This document shows positions 6,244 through 12,754 of a stretch of DNA of 12,812 bases, piece after piece; positions within the stretch are counted from its first letter, which is position 1; every line of letters begins with the position of its first letter. The stretch spans positions 1-12,812 of the forward strand of contig CAYYTU010000075.1 in assembly GCA_964474655.1 (NCBI GenBank), in the 5' to 3' direction. A program made the translations under genes and the position numbers. Below the pieces are notes generated by a model that saw only the letters and a program-made list of their open reading frames with translations, had not been told where the DNA came from and did not search any database. The DNA comes from CAYYTU01 sp964474655 (GTDB lineage: Bacteria > Chloroflexota > Anaerolineae > B4-G1).

Positions 6244-6402
6244 CCGTTCAGGTAGCGGTCGATATAACCGCCGAGAACGCAGAGAGCGCAGAGAAACTGA
6301 AGGAAAAGCTTTGTCAAGCTGGTCAAAATATTGAAAAATAGCCTGTCTCAGCGATCTCTACGCCCTCCGCGGTGAAAAAAGCATAATCATCTGAACGGTT
6401 AC
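6239..6402. mobile_element. MITE-like element with 12-bp terminal inverted repeats and flanking direct repeats
   Basis: GTAACCGTTCAG (6240-6251) and CTGAACGGTTAC (6391-6402) are perfect 12-bp terminal inverted repeats. Inside lies a second, longer imperfect pair, 6267-6293 with 6347-6373, whose arms agree at 21 of 27 positions. The direct repeat TTTGTTG flanks the element (6232-6238 and 6403-6409); an 8-base duplication with one mismatch would place the element exactly at 6240-6402. Removing the element plus one repeat joins the scaffold gene as TTT GTT GGA TAA, leaving the tusA ribosome binding site GGAG directly after the stop. There is no coding capacity, so it would have moved using a transposase from elsewhere. 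A weak promoter-like pair, TTGTCA 6311-6316 and AAAAAT 6334-6339, lies inside. Confidence 0.75.
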
Positions 6403-6423
6403 TTTGTTGGATAAGGAGAAGTT

Positions 6424-6690
6424 ATGTCAGATATTCAGGTAGATACACGAGAGAAGAACTGCCCGTTGCCTTCAGACATTCAGGTCGATTGCCGGGGGGA
6501 GACATGTCCGGTGCCGTTGGTGGAAGTGCGCAAGGCGCTGCGTAAGGCCGAACCAGGCGATGTGCTCGAAGTATTGGGGACACATCCGGCCTCGAAGAAG
6601 GAGATCCCGATGGCGGCCAAAGCTTTGGGGCTGGAGCTGCTCTGCGTCGAGGGGACGGAGGATGATTGGCGCATTTGCATCAAGCGTTAA
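6424..6690 (+). CDS. tusA: TusA/SirA-family sulfur carrier protein with duplicated CPxP segment
   Basis: An 88-residue TusA-family protein; these small cytoplasmic proteins carry sulfur as a persulfide on the cysteine of a CPxP motif and pass it to partners such as DsrE-type proteins. The core (17-88) is canonical: DCRGETCPVP (22-31), PLVEVRKALRKAEPGD, a central THPASKKEIPMAAKALG block and the final strand. Ahead of it, residues 2-16 are an extra copy of 17-31: both begin SDIQVD and both hold a CPxP (CPLP with C13, CPVP with C28). At DNA level 6427-6471 and 6472-6516 match at 32 of 45 bases, including synonymous differences, so the duplication is not fresh. Usual TusA has about 75-80 residues, and no in-frame ATG lies between the copies. 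GGAG (6415-6418) precedes the ATG, directly right of the inserted element. Confidence 0.9.
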   Translation: MSDIQVDTREKNCPLPSDIQVDCRGETCPVPLVEVRKALRKAEPGDVLEVLGTHPASKKEIPMAAKALGLELLCVEGTEDDWRICIKR

Positions 6691-6764
6691 CACAAAATCT
6701 GAGCGTATGGGTTTTCGTCACAAATGATGAATCTGTACAGCGAGTCTTTGGGAGGGATAGAGCG

Positions 6765-6932
6765 ATGGAAAAGGTAAAGGACGTAGTCTGCGAGATGGTC
6801 ATTGATCCTGAGACGGCGGCGGCCACCTCAGAGTACAAAGGGCGCACCTATTACTTCTGTGCCCCTGGATGCAAGGTTACCTTCGATAAAGACCCAGAGA
6901 AGTACCTTGAGCAGCAGGACGAAGCCGAGTAA
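6765..6932 (+). CDS. Small YHS-domain protein
   Basis: A 55-residue protein made almost entirely of one YHS domain: DVVCEMVIDPETA (6-18), EYKGRTYYFCAPGCKVTFDKDPEKYL (23-48, stated by position; key residues Y29, Y30, F31, C32, C36, F40). C9, C32 and C36 are the usual metal-binding cysteines of this family, which occurs in metal-transport ATPases and as small stand-alone proteins near sulfur or heavy-metal genes. The frame is open upstream into tusA, but the start at 6765 is chosen because GGAGG lies at 6751-6755 and the domain starts immediately. It sits between tusA and a dsrE2 gene, which suggests a role in sulfur or metal handling; its exact task is unknown. Confidence 0.88.
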   Translation: MEKVKDVVCEMVIDPETAAATSEYKGRTYYFCAPGCKVTFDKDPEKYLEQQDEAE

Positions 6933-6989
6933 TGAGATCGGTATGGGGGCACTTTGTTGACTTTTAGCTGAAGTGAACAGGAGGGCGGT

Positions 6990-7427
6990 ATGGGGCAAGA
7001 TAAGCAGGAGACGGAACGCGCGACGATCATCCTACACAGCGGCGAGATGGACAAGGTTTACAGCGCGTTGATTATAGCCAACGGCGCTCTGGCGATGGGG
7101 ATGGAGGCCTACATCTACTTCACGTTCTGGGGTTTGCAGCGGCTCAAGAAAGGTGCACTGGAGGGCGGCCCGCTTTCCAAGATGAACTTCTTGGGGCTGG
7201 GCAAGTGGCTGATCAAGCGGCGAATGAAGCAGGCCCACGTGGCCTCCCTGCGTCAGCTGATGGAGGATTTCATTGAGTTAGGCGGTCACGTGATGGCCTG
7301 CGATATGACGATGGAGATTATGGGCATCGAGCCTGAGGATCTGGAGCAAGCGTTCATCGACGATTACTGCGCGGTGGGGACCTACATCCAGGCCGCGCGT
7401 GACTCGACGGTCACGCTGTTCATCTGA
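6990..7427 (+). CDS. DsrE2 (DsrE/DsrF/DrsH-like) family sulfurtransferase-related protein
   Basis: A 145-residue protein of the DsrE2 branch of the DsrE/F/H superfamily. Visible family features are the first strand ATIILHSGEMDKVYSALIIANGA (positions 11-33, with the HSG turn), a hydrophobic stretch with YFTFWGL (43-49), LSKMNFLGLG (62-71), and the strand VMACDMTMEIMGI (101-113) carrying C104 at the site where family members hold their reactive cysteine. A second cysteine, C127, lies near the end. Members are commonly encoded beside TusA and rhodaneses and exchange persulfide with TusA; here tusA lies two genes upstream. AGGAGG (6979-6984) precedes the ATG by five bases. The hydrophobic segments could reflect membrane association. 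This is the last gene before a tRNA promoter, with no clear terminator after it. Confidence 0.9.
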   Translation: MGQDKQETERATIILHSGEMDKVYSALIIANGALAMGMEAYIYFTFWGLQRLKKGALEGGPLSKMNFLGLGKWLIKRRMKQAHVASLRQLMEDFIELGGHVMACDMTMEIMGIEPEDLEQAFIDDYCAVGTYIQAARDSTVTLFI

Positions 7428-7445
7428 TGGCGGCGCGATCTTGTC

Positions 7446-7473
7446 TTGACAATGAAGCCGTTCTCGGTATAAT
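7446..7473 (+). promoter_or_regulatory. Consensus sigma70 promoter of tRNA-Lys
   Basis: Perfect TTGACA (7446-7451) and perfect TATAAT (7468-7473) are 16 bases apart. The predicted start lies only a few bases ahead of the tRNA 5' end at 7484. Confidence 0.92.
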
Positions 7474-7483
7474 ACGCCGCGTT

Positions 7484-7557
7484 GGCCCGCTAGCTCAATA
7501 TGGAAGAGCAGGGGCCTCTTAAGCCCTTGGTTGCAGGTTCGAGTCCTGCGCGGGTCA
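7484..7557 (+). tRNA. tRNA-Lys (anticodon CUU)
   Basis: A complete cloverleaf folds by eye. The 7-bp acceptor is GGCCCGC 7484-7490 with GCGGGTC 7550-7556 (one G-U pair). The D stem is GCTC/GAGC, and the anticodon stem GGGGC/GCCCT encloses loop CTCTTAA (7516-7522). The variable loop has 5 bases, the T stem is GCAGG/CCTGC with loop TTCGAGT, and the discriminator is A at 7557. Anticodon CTT (7518-7520) reads the lysine codon AAG. CCA is not encoded, so the 3' end must be added by the CCA enzyme. Confidence 0.95.
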
Positions 7558-7560
7558 TCA

Positions 7561-7591
7561 AAGAGGTGGGCAAAAGCCCGCCTCTTTTTTT
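7561..7591 (+). terminator. Rho-independent terminator of tRNA-Lys
   Basis: An 11-bp stem with one T-G pair (7561-7571 with 7576-7586) and an AAAA loop run into a seven-T tract (7585-7591), starting four bases after the tRNA. Confidence 0.93.
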
Positions 7592-7626
7592 GTCTCCTGG
7601 GCACTCTGCCCGCGCCTTGAGATTGT

Positions 7627-7655
7627 TTGACCACCTAGTCGCTTTGTGCTACAAT
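7627..7655 (+). promoter_or_regulatory. Probable promoter of the glycosyltransferase operon
   Basis: TTGACC (7627-7632) and TACAAT (7650-7655) are spaced by 17 bases. Transcription would begin near 7662, about 58 bases before the start codon and just upstream of the leader terminator hairpin at 7675-7704. Confidence 0.65.
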
Positions 7656-7674
7656 GGCGCCGCCCTGGGAAACT

Positions 7675-7704
7675 GCCCCGCCGATGGTCTGGTGGGGCGT
7701 TTTT
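7675..7704 (+). terminator. Intrinsic terminator in the leader of the glycosyltransferase operon (possible attenuator)
   Basis: GCCCCGCC (7675-7682) pairs with GGTGGGGC (7691-7698), with one G-T pair and an 8-base loop, and is followed by GTTTTT (7699-7704). It lies after the probable promoter and 15 bases ahead of the ATG at 7720, so it would stop transcription of the operon unless bypassed. It may also be a second terminator for the tRNA unit. Confidence 0.7.
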
Positions 7705-7719
7705 GGGCGAGTGAGGATT

Positions 7720-8640
7720 ATGCTTGACTTGGGAATTGTCATCGCCAGTTACAACACCTGTGACTTGCTTCGATCCTGCCTTCGCTCTGTCTATGCCAGT
7801 GAAGGTGATTTCACGTTCGACGTTTGTGTCGTGGACAACGCTTCGCCCGACGGCAGCGCCGGCATGGTGGCTGACGAGTTTCCCCAGGTGCGTTTGATTG
7901 TCAATCAGAAGAACCTGGGCTACCCGGCAGCCAATAACCAGGGCCTGCGGAGATTTGGCCTCCGAGGGGGACGGTCGGCGCATTCCCCCGATGATGTGCC
8001 TCGCTTTGTACTTCTTCTCAATCCCGATACTGAGCTCCCGCCTGATGGCCTGGACAAGATGTTGGGCTTTATGGAGGAGCATCCTGATGCTGGCGCTTCT
8101 GGTCCTAAGCTGGTGCGCCCTGATGGCACACTGGATCTGGCCTGTCGCCGCTCGTTTCCCACGCCGGAAATTTCCTTCTACCGTCTGGTCGGCCTGTCGC
8201 GAATCTTTCCGCGCAGCCGACGCTTTGGTCAGTATAACCTGACCTACCTTGACCCCGATCAAGTGGCGGAGGTGGATTCCGTTGTAGGGGCATTTATGTT
8301 GGTGCGCTCCAAGGCCGTTGCCCAGGCCGGGTTGATGGATGAGCAGTTCTTTATGTATGGCGAGGATTTGGATTGGGCCTATCGCATCAAATCCGCCGGC
8401 TGGAAGATCTACTACAACCCGGCGGTGACGGTCTTGCACGTCAAGCGCGCGGCCAGTCGGCACAGCCCGCGGGCTCAGATTGAATTCTATCGCGCGATGG
8501 ATATTTTTTACCGCAAACATTACGCCGTGCAGACGCCGTGGTGGCTCCATCTGCTCGTCATTGGCGCCATCTCCTCGCGCTTGAGACTGGAAAAGCTACG
8601 CCGGTCGCTCAGTGCGTTACCCGTGGAATATGAGAGGTGA
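7720..8640 (+). CDS. Family 2 glycosyltransferase (rhamnosyltransferase-like)
   Basis: A 306-residue GT-A fold enzyme that would move a sugar from a nucleotide donor onto a growing surface polysaccharide or glycolipid. Features are IVIASYNTCDLLRSCLRSV (6-24), VVDNASPDGS (37-46), the NLGYPAANNQG block (65-75), the metal/nucleotide-binding NPDTE (101-105), VGAFMLVRS (189-197) and the catalytic-base region GEDLDWAYR (214-222). A short Gly/Arg/Ser-rich stretch (about 79-94) interrupts the usual spacing before the NPDTE strand. The C-terminus is basic and amphipathic (WWLHLLVIGAISS), suggesting membrane association. The frame is open from 7654, but the ATG there lies in the promoter -10 region, so 7720 is taken, with GAGG at 7713-7716. 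The next gene begins 4 bases after the stop, so the two form an operon. Donor and acceptor cannot be read from the sequence. Confidence 0.92.
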   Translation: MLDLGIVIASYNTCDLLRSCLRSVYASEGDFTFDVCVVDNASPDGSAGMVADEFPQVRLIVNQKNLGYPAANNQGLRRFGLRGGRSAHSPDDVPRFVLLLNPDTELPPDGLDKMLGFMEEHPDAGASGPKLVRPDGTLDLACRRSFPTPEISFYRLVGLSRIFPRSRRFGQYNLTYLDPDQVAEVDSVVGAFMLVRSKAVAQAGLMDEQFFMYGEDLDWAYRIKSAGWKIYYNPAVTVLHVKRAASRHSPRAQIEFYRAMDIFYRKHYAVQTPWWLHLLVIGAISSRLRLEKLRRSLSALPVEYER

Positions 8641-8644
8641 TCTT

Positions 8645-10057
8645 GTGAACTCAAAGACGCGAACGCAACTGGTCTTTGTGCTCACCTTGGCTCTATTCGA
8701 CGCCTTGATGGCCTTTCTGGCTGTAGCTCTAGCCTATTGGCTGCGTAGTTCGATACCCTGGCCGAGCGAACCGCAAAATATAGGCTCATTCCAGAGCTAT
8801 GGCAGCTTCTTTATGACCCACGTGCTATCCATCCTGCTGGTCTTTGCCTTCTCTGGCCTGTATCAGATCGCGCGCACCAGTTCGCGCATTGACGAATCTT
8901 ACAATATCTTGGCTTCCACCACGTTAGGCACCCTGGTGGGGTTGGCGCTCTCCTCCTTGCTTTTCAAGAACAGCACCCTAGAGACGGATTACTCGCGGGG
9001 AATGGTGGCCTATGGCTGGTTCTTTACCATCCTGTTCGTCATCGTCGGCCGGCTGCTGCATGGCAAGCTCCGCTCCAGCCTCCGGCAGCGTGGCTTTGGC
9101 TGTGATCGCTTACTCATTGTGGGCGCTGGCGAAGTAGGCCGCATGATCTTCCAGAAAGTCCAATCGAACCCCGGTATGGGCTACGAAGTCGTGGGCTTCG
9201 TGACCACAAATGGAGACGATCTGCCACCGGGCGCGGAAGTGTTAGGGCAAGCTGGTGAATTGGCGCCTTTGATTGAGAGGCATAACGTCGATGAAGTGAT
9301 CATCGCGCTACCGGAAGCGACCCATCAGGAGATCTTGATGTTGCTTTCCGAATGTGATCGTGGAAAAGTGACCATCAAAGTCTTCCCCGATGTCTTCCAG
9401 ATTATGGCCAGCCAGGTGAGCATTGGTGATATGGGCGGCCTACCGCTGCTGACTGTGCGGGACATTGCGCTGAGCGGCTGGCGGCGCACGGCCAAGCGTT
9501 TGATGGACATCGTGGGAGCTGCTTTTGGGCTGGTTCTGCTTTCGCCGCTGATGCTGCTGGTGGCTGTGATGATCAAACTCGATTCGCCCGGTCCGGTCTT
9601 CTACATTCAAGAGCGCATGGGGTTGGATGCCCGTCCCTTCCAGATGTTGAAGTTCCGTTCGATGCGTCAGAACGCCGAGCAAGAGGGCCCGGGATGGACA
9701 GTAGAGGGTGACCCCCGCGTGACGCGCCTGGGGAATCTGCTCCGCGGGCTCAACGTCGATGAGCTGCCTCAACTGATCAACGTCTTATTGGGCGAGATGA
9801 GCCTGGTAGGGCCGCGCCCGGAGCGTCCAATCTACGTCAATCGGTTTCGACGCTCCATCCCACGGTATATGGATCGGCATTTGGAGAAGGCGGGTATGAC
9901 CGGTTGGGCGCAAGTCAACGGGCTGCGGGGAGATACGTCCATCACCGAGCGAACGAAGTATGATCTCTGGTACATCGAGAACTGGTCTTTGCTGTTGGAT
10001 GTCAAGATCCTGATCCGAACTGTGTTCAATATCTTCTCCTTGCCGAATGCCTACTGA
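8645..10057 (+). CDS. Polyprenyl-phosphate sugar-1-phosphate transferase (undecaprenyl-phosphate glucose phosphotransferase type)
   Basis: A 470-residue integral membrane enzyme that starts exopolysaccharide units by moving a sugar-1-phosphate from a UDP-sugar to undecaprenyl phosphate. Four N-terminal membrane segments (about 9-32, 57-75, 87-106, 120-138) precede a Rossmann-like cytoplasmic domain with GAGEVGRMIF (160-169). A fifth hydrophobic segment follows (about 289-311), then the bacterial sugar transferase domain: SPGPVFYIQERMG (314-326), LKFRSM (335-340), DELPQL (372-377), SLVGPRP (386-392) and GMTGWAQVNG (417-426). The GTG at 8645 is preferred because AGAGGTGATC, a strong match to the anti-Shine-Dalgarno sequence, ends just before it; an ATG at 8630 overlapping the previous gene is an alternative. 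Full length for the WbaP/WcaJ-like family; the sugar is not certain. Its place directly after a GT2 gene indicates a small polysaccharide operon. Confidence 0.93.
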   Translation: MNSKTRTQLVFVLTLALFDALMAFLAVALAYWLRSSIPWPSEPQNIGSFQSYGSFFMTHVLSILLVFAFSGLYQIARTSSRIDESYNILASTTLGTLVGLALSSLLFKNSTLETDYSRGMVAYGWFFTILFVIVGRLLHGKLRSSLRQRGFGCDRLLIVGAGEVGRMIFQKVQSNPGMGYEVVGFVTTNGDDLPPGAEVLGQAGELAPLIERHNVDEVIIALPEATHQEILMLLSECDRGKVTIKVFPDVFQIMASQVSIGDMGGLPLLTVRDIALSGWRRTAKRLMDIVGAAFGLVLLSPLMLLVAVMIKLDSPGPVFYIQERMGLDARPFQMLKFRSMRQNAEQEGPGWTVEGDPRVTRLGNLLRGLNVDELPQLINVLLGEMSLVGPRPERPIYVNRFRRSIPRYMDRHLEKAGMTGWAQVNGLRGDTSITERTKYDLWYIENWSLLLDVKILIRTVFNIFSLPNAY

Positions 10058-10203
10058 CCGGGATACAAGATACGCCTGTTCGTTCTAAATGCTTGGCCGA
10101 TCATTGATGCTATCTTCGGCCCGATTAGACCCACAGCCTGCGAGCGGTCACAATCTACACCATATCGCTTGGTCCATTCCATCAGATTAAACTTGAGTGA
10201 CCT

Positions 10204-12150
10204 ATGTATCATCAACCTATTGATCCATTGGCTAAACGCGATCCACCTCGTGTCCTCTTGGGGCTATCGCTGTTGATTCTCCTCGTCGCTGCCTGCCAGG
10301 GTCCCGATTCGCCCCCGACAGCACCCGCTACCCCGTCGGCGCCGACGTCGACATCGCTTCCAACCGAGCCCCCAACGGCTACTCCCAAAGCGCCCAAAGT
10401 TTTGACCATCTGCCAGGCCGAGGAGCCCAACACACTCTTTCTCTATGATTCTCCCTCGCAAGCGGCCCGCGATGTCTTGGAGGCGGTCTATGACGGCCCC
10501 ATTGATACCCGCAGTTACCAGTTCCATCCCGTGATCCTGGAAAAGCTGCCCAACCTGGCTGACGGCGATGCCCAGCTGCGAACGGTGACCGTGAGCGAGG
10601 GAGATAAAGTCGTGGACAGCAAAGGCTACGTGGTCGATCTCCGTCCGAGCGTCACGCTTCGTAACAGCGATGGGGCCAACGTGGCGTTTGAGGCTGGGGG
10701 AGAGGTGAGCATGACCCAGTTGGTAGTTACCTTCACGCTCCGCACGGACGTCACCTGGTCCGATGGAGAGCCGTTGACGACTGGGGATTCTCGCTACACC
10801 TTCGAGCTCGCGGGGGGGCTTGAGGACCCCGCGCTGCAGCTGCAGCGGGAGAGAACCAGCAGCTACCAGGTGATCGACGATCATACAGTCGTCTGGACCG
10901 GGCTACCGGGCTACCACGACCCATCCTACTTCCTCAACTTCTACCACCCCCTGCCGCGGCACGTATGGGGCGGGGCGGATGCCCAACAATTGCTCAATGC
11001 CGAGACGGCCCATCGAAAGCCGCTCGGCTGGGGGCCATTCGTGGTCGCAGATTGGGCAGCGGGTAATCACATCACGTTGATCCGCAATCCGCACTACTTT
11101 CGGTCCGCTGAAGGCTTGCCCCACCTTGATCGCGTGACGTTTCGCTTCGTCCCCGATCTCCAGCGTGCGCTTTCGGGCCTCAAGGTTGGCACCTGTGACG
11201 TCATCGGGCAGGACCTGATCGATTCCGCCGATCCGGCACCCTTGATTGAGGCGCTTGAGGCTGGCGCAGCTCAGGTGATTACCTCGCCCAGCAGCGAGTG
11301 GGAGCACCTGGACTTTGGTATCAATCCGGTCGAGTGGTGGGACCGCCCACGTTTCTTCGCGGACGTGAGGGTTCGTCAGGGGCTGGCGCATTGCATAGAC
11401 CGGGAGCAAATCGCCGATAGCGTCTTCCCCTATGACGAGATCGCCGTGGCACACAGCTACGTCGTGCCCACGCATCCGCTCTACGCCGAGGAACGGCTCC
11501 ATCGCTGGGATTACGACCCCGACGTCGGACGGGCCTTGCTGGATGAGGCTGGATGGCAGGACCGGGACGGCGATGGGATCCGCGAGGCTTACGGCGTGCC
11601 CAATGTCGTCGAGAGTACCCCTTTTTCTATCACTTTGAGCACTACCAGCGGCGATCGGGCGCGTGAGCAGACGGCCCGCCTGCTGAGTGAGAACCTGGCT
11701 GCTTGTGGCGTCGATATGGGTGTCAGATTCATCCCGCCGGAGAACTTCTTCTCCGATGGGCCTGATGGGTCTGTCTTTGGGCGTCAGTTTGAGCTGGCGC
11801 TCTTCTCTTGGCTGAACGGACTAACCCCTCCTTGCGAGCTCTACCTCTCGGACCAGATTCCCGCCGAGCGGAACTGGTGGGCTACCAGCAACAATCCAGG
11901 CTATGCCAGTGACGATTACGATGCTGCATGTGGAGCAGCGTTGGAGGCCCTGCCTGGCATAGAGGCCTATGATCGATTCCATCGCGAAGCGCAGCGTATC
12001 TTTTCCCGTGATTTGCCGGTGCTGCCGCTCTACTTCGTGCCCCGAGTGGTCATCGCGGATCCGGATGTGAGCGGCCTCACGTTGGCGCCTGGCGAGCGCA
12101 CGATGCTCTGGAACATCGAGCAGATCACCCTCCTTTCGTCCGAGGGGTAG
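10204..12150 (+). CDS. ABC transporter family 5 solute-binding lipoprotein
   Basis: A 648-residue extracytoplasmic solute-binding protein of the peptide/nickel (SBP_bac_5) family. Residues 1-17 are a charged n-region and 18-30 a hydrophobic signal segment ending in the lipobox LVAAC, so C31 would be lipidated. A Pro/Thr/Ser-rich linker (about 34-63) follows, then the binding domain. Family features are the early VLTICQAEEPNTLF, TFTLRTDVTWSDGEPLTTGD, VRQGLAHCIDREQIADSVF, and the DPDVGRALLDEAGW segment followed by a DRDGDG loop. No permease or ATPase gene lies on either side, so this is an orphan binding protein and its ligand cannot be named. The ATG at 10204 has only a poor upstream purine stretch (GAGTGA), but it gives a good lipoprotein signal. 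The next gene starts 2 bases after the stop, which implies coupled translation. Confidence 0.92.
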   Translation: MYHQPIDPLAKRDPPRVLLGLSLLILLVAACQGPDSPPTAPATPSAPTSTSLPTEPPTATPKAPKVLTICQAEEPNTLFLYDSPSQAARDVLEAVYDGPIDTRSYQFHPVILEKLPNLADGDAQLRTVTVSEGDKVVDSKGYVVDLRPSVTLRNSDGANVAFEAGGEVSMTQLVVTFTLRTDVTWSDGEPLTTGDSRYTFELAGGLEDPALQLQRERTSSYQVIDDHTVVWTGLPGYHDPSYFLNFYHPLPRHVWGGADAQQLLNAETAHRKPLGWGPFVVADWAAGNHITLIRNPHYFRSAEGLPHLDRVTFRFVPDLQRALSGLKVGTCDVIGQDLIDSADPAPLIEALEAGAAQVITSPSSEWEHLDFGINPVEWWDRPRFFADVRVRQGLAHCIDREQIADSVFPYDEIAVAHSYVVPTHPLYAEERLHRWDYDPDVGRALLDEAGWQDRDGDGIREAYGVPNVVESTPFSITLSTTSGDRAREQTARLLSENLAACGVDMGVRFIPPENFFSDGPDGSVFGRQFELALFSWLNGLTPPCELYLSDQIPAERNWWATSNNPGYASDDYDAACGAALEALPGIEAYDRFHREAQRIFSRDLPVLPLYFVPRVVIADPDVSGLTLAPGERTMLWNIEQITLLSSEG

Positions 12151-12152
12151 CG

Positions 12153-12566
12153 ATGTCACGCGCCATACGCTTATCGGCTCGCGTCGTCAAGGCCGGGTGT
12201 GCTGCGGGTGAGGCGCTGGTCTCCACCGCGCCGATCGGTTTCTTGGGGGGCGTCGATCCCGAAACTGGCCTCATTATCGAGTCTGATCATCCGCTCGCGG
12301 GGCGGAGCGTGGTCGGGCGGGTGTTGGTTTTCCCCACTGGCAAGGGCAGCACTGTCGGCTCCTATACCATCTATCGCTTGGCGCGTAATGGGCTGGCTCC
12401 GGCGGCTATCGTCAACATAACAGCCGATCCCGTGGTCGCCGTAGGGGCCGTCATCGCCGATATTCCGATGGTCGATCAGGTGGACCTGTCGCACATCCAG
12501 ACCGGCGATTGGGTGGAAGTAAATGAGGAGACGCTCGTCGTCCATCCGCCCGGAGGGGCGCGATAA
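12153..12566 (+). CDS. DUF126 protein: aconitase X swivel domain / small subunit
   Basis: A 137-residue protein matching the DUF126 (aconitase X swivel) family over its full length: ALVSTAPIGFLGGVDPETG (21-39), the PLAGRSVVGRVLVFPTGKGST block (47-67, with S66 in the active-site-type GKGS turn), GSYTIYRLARNG (69-80) and the end block AVIADIPMVD. Family members are small subunits that pair with a DUF521 large subunit to form dehydratases such as archaeal phosphomevalonate dehydratase or, in bacteria, hydroxyproline-type dehydratases. No DUF521 gene is in the window, and a terminator and tRNA follow, so the partner must lie elsewhere or upstream of the segment. GAGGGG (12142-12147) inside the preceding gene's end serves as ribosome binding site; with a 2-base gap it is co-transcribed with the solute-binding lipoprotein. 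Confidence 0.9.
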   Translation: MSRAIRLSARVVKAGCAAGEALVSTAPIGFLGGVDPETGLIIESDHPLAGRSVVGRVLVFPTGKGSTVGSYTIYRLARNGLAPAAIVNITADPVVAVGAVIADIPMVDQVDLSHIQTGDWVEVNEETLVVHPPGGAR

Positions 12567-12586
12567 GGACCCAGCGTGTGATAATC

Positions 12587-12619
12587 AAAAAGCCCTACCA
12601 TCAAGCAAGGGCTTTTTTT
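12587..12619. terminator. Bidirectional rho-independent terminator
   Basis: AAAAAGCCCT (12587-12596) pairs with AGGGCTTTTT (12608-12617) around an 11-base loop, and the T-run goes on to 12619. On the minus strand the A-tract becomes a T-tract, so the structure can end both the DUF126 transcript and the tRNA-Ser transcript coming from the right. Confidence 0.9.
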
Positions 12620-12624
12620 ATTTC

Positions 12625-12715
12625 TGGCGGAAGGGGTGGGATTCGAACCCACGGTGGCCACAAGGACCACAGCGGTTTTCGAGACCGCCCCGTTAATCCA
12701 CTCCGGCACCCTTCC
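12625..12715 (-). tRNA. tRNA-Ser (anticodon CGA), CCA encoded
   Basis: Read on the minus strand, the acceptor is GGAAGGG (12715-12709) with CCCTTCC (12635-12629), the discriminator G (12628), then encoded CCA (12627-12625). The anticodon stem GCGGT/ACCGC holds loop CTCGAAA, with the anticodon CGA at 12681-12679 reading serine codon UCG. A long variable arm, typical of tRNA-Ser, lies between the anticodon and T arms; the T stem is GTGGG/CCCAC with loop TTCGAAT. Unlike tRNA-Lys in this window, its CCA is encoded. Confidence 0.95.
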
Positions 12716-12726
12716 GTACTGGCTAT

Positions 12727-12754
12727 ATTATACCTCAAGCGTCAGCAGATGCAA
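12727..12754 (-). promoter_or_regulatory. Promoter of tRNA-Ser
   Basis: On the minus strand, TTGCAT (12754-12749) and a perfect TATAAT (12732-12727) are 16 bases apart, with the -10 box ending 11 bases before the tRNA 5' end at 12715. Confidence 0.8.

Noticed and set aside
6267..6373. A CRISPR array suggested by the repeated CGCAGAG motifs
   Set aside because: There are only two arms, in inverted orientation, and no regular repeat-spacer pattern; this is the internal inverted repeat of the MITE-like element.
6957..6962. TTGACT upstream of the DsrE2 gene as a promoter
   Set aside because: The stretch 16-18 bases downstream is the ribosome binding site and has no -10 sequence.
7500..7719. Open frame over tRNA-Lys and upstream codons of the glycosyltransferase frame (ATG at 7654)
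   Set aside because: The first part is tRNA plus terminator. The ATG at 7654 lies inside the promoter -10 box, so the glycosyltransferase start was set at 7720.
10095..10121. Inverted repeat GGCCGA/TCGGCC after the sugar transferase gene as a terminator
   Set aside because: The stem has only 6 bp, the loop is 15 bases, and no T-run follows, so the evidence is too weak.
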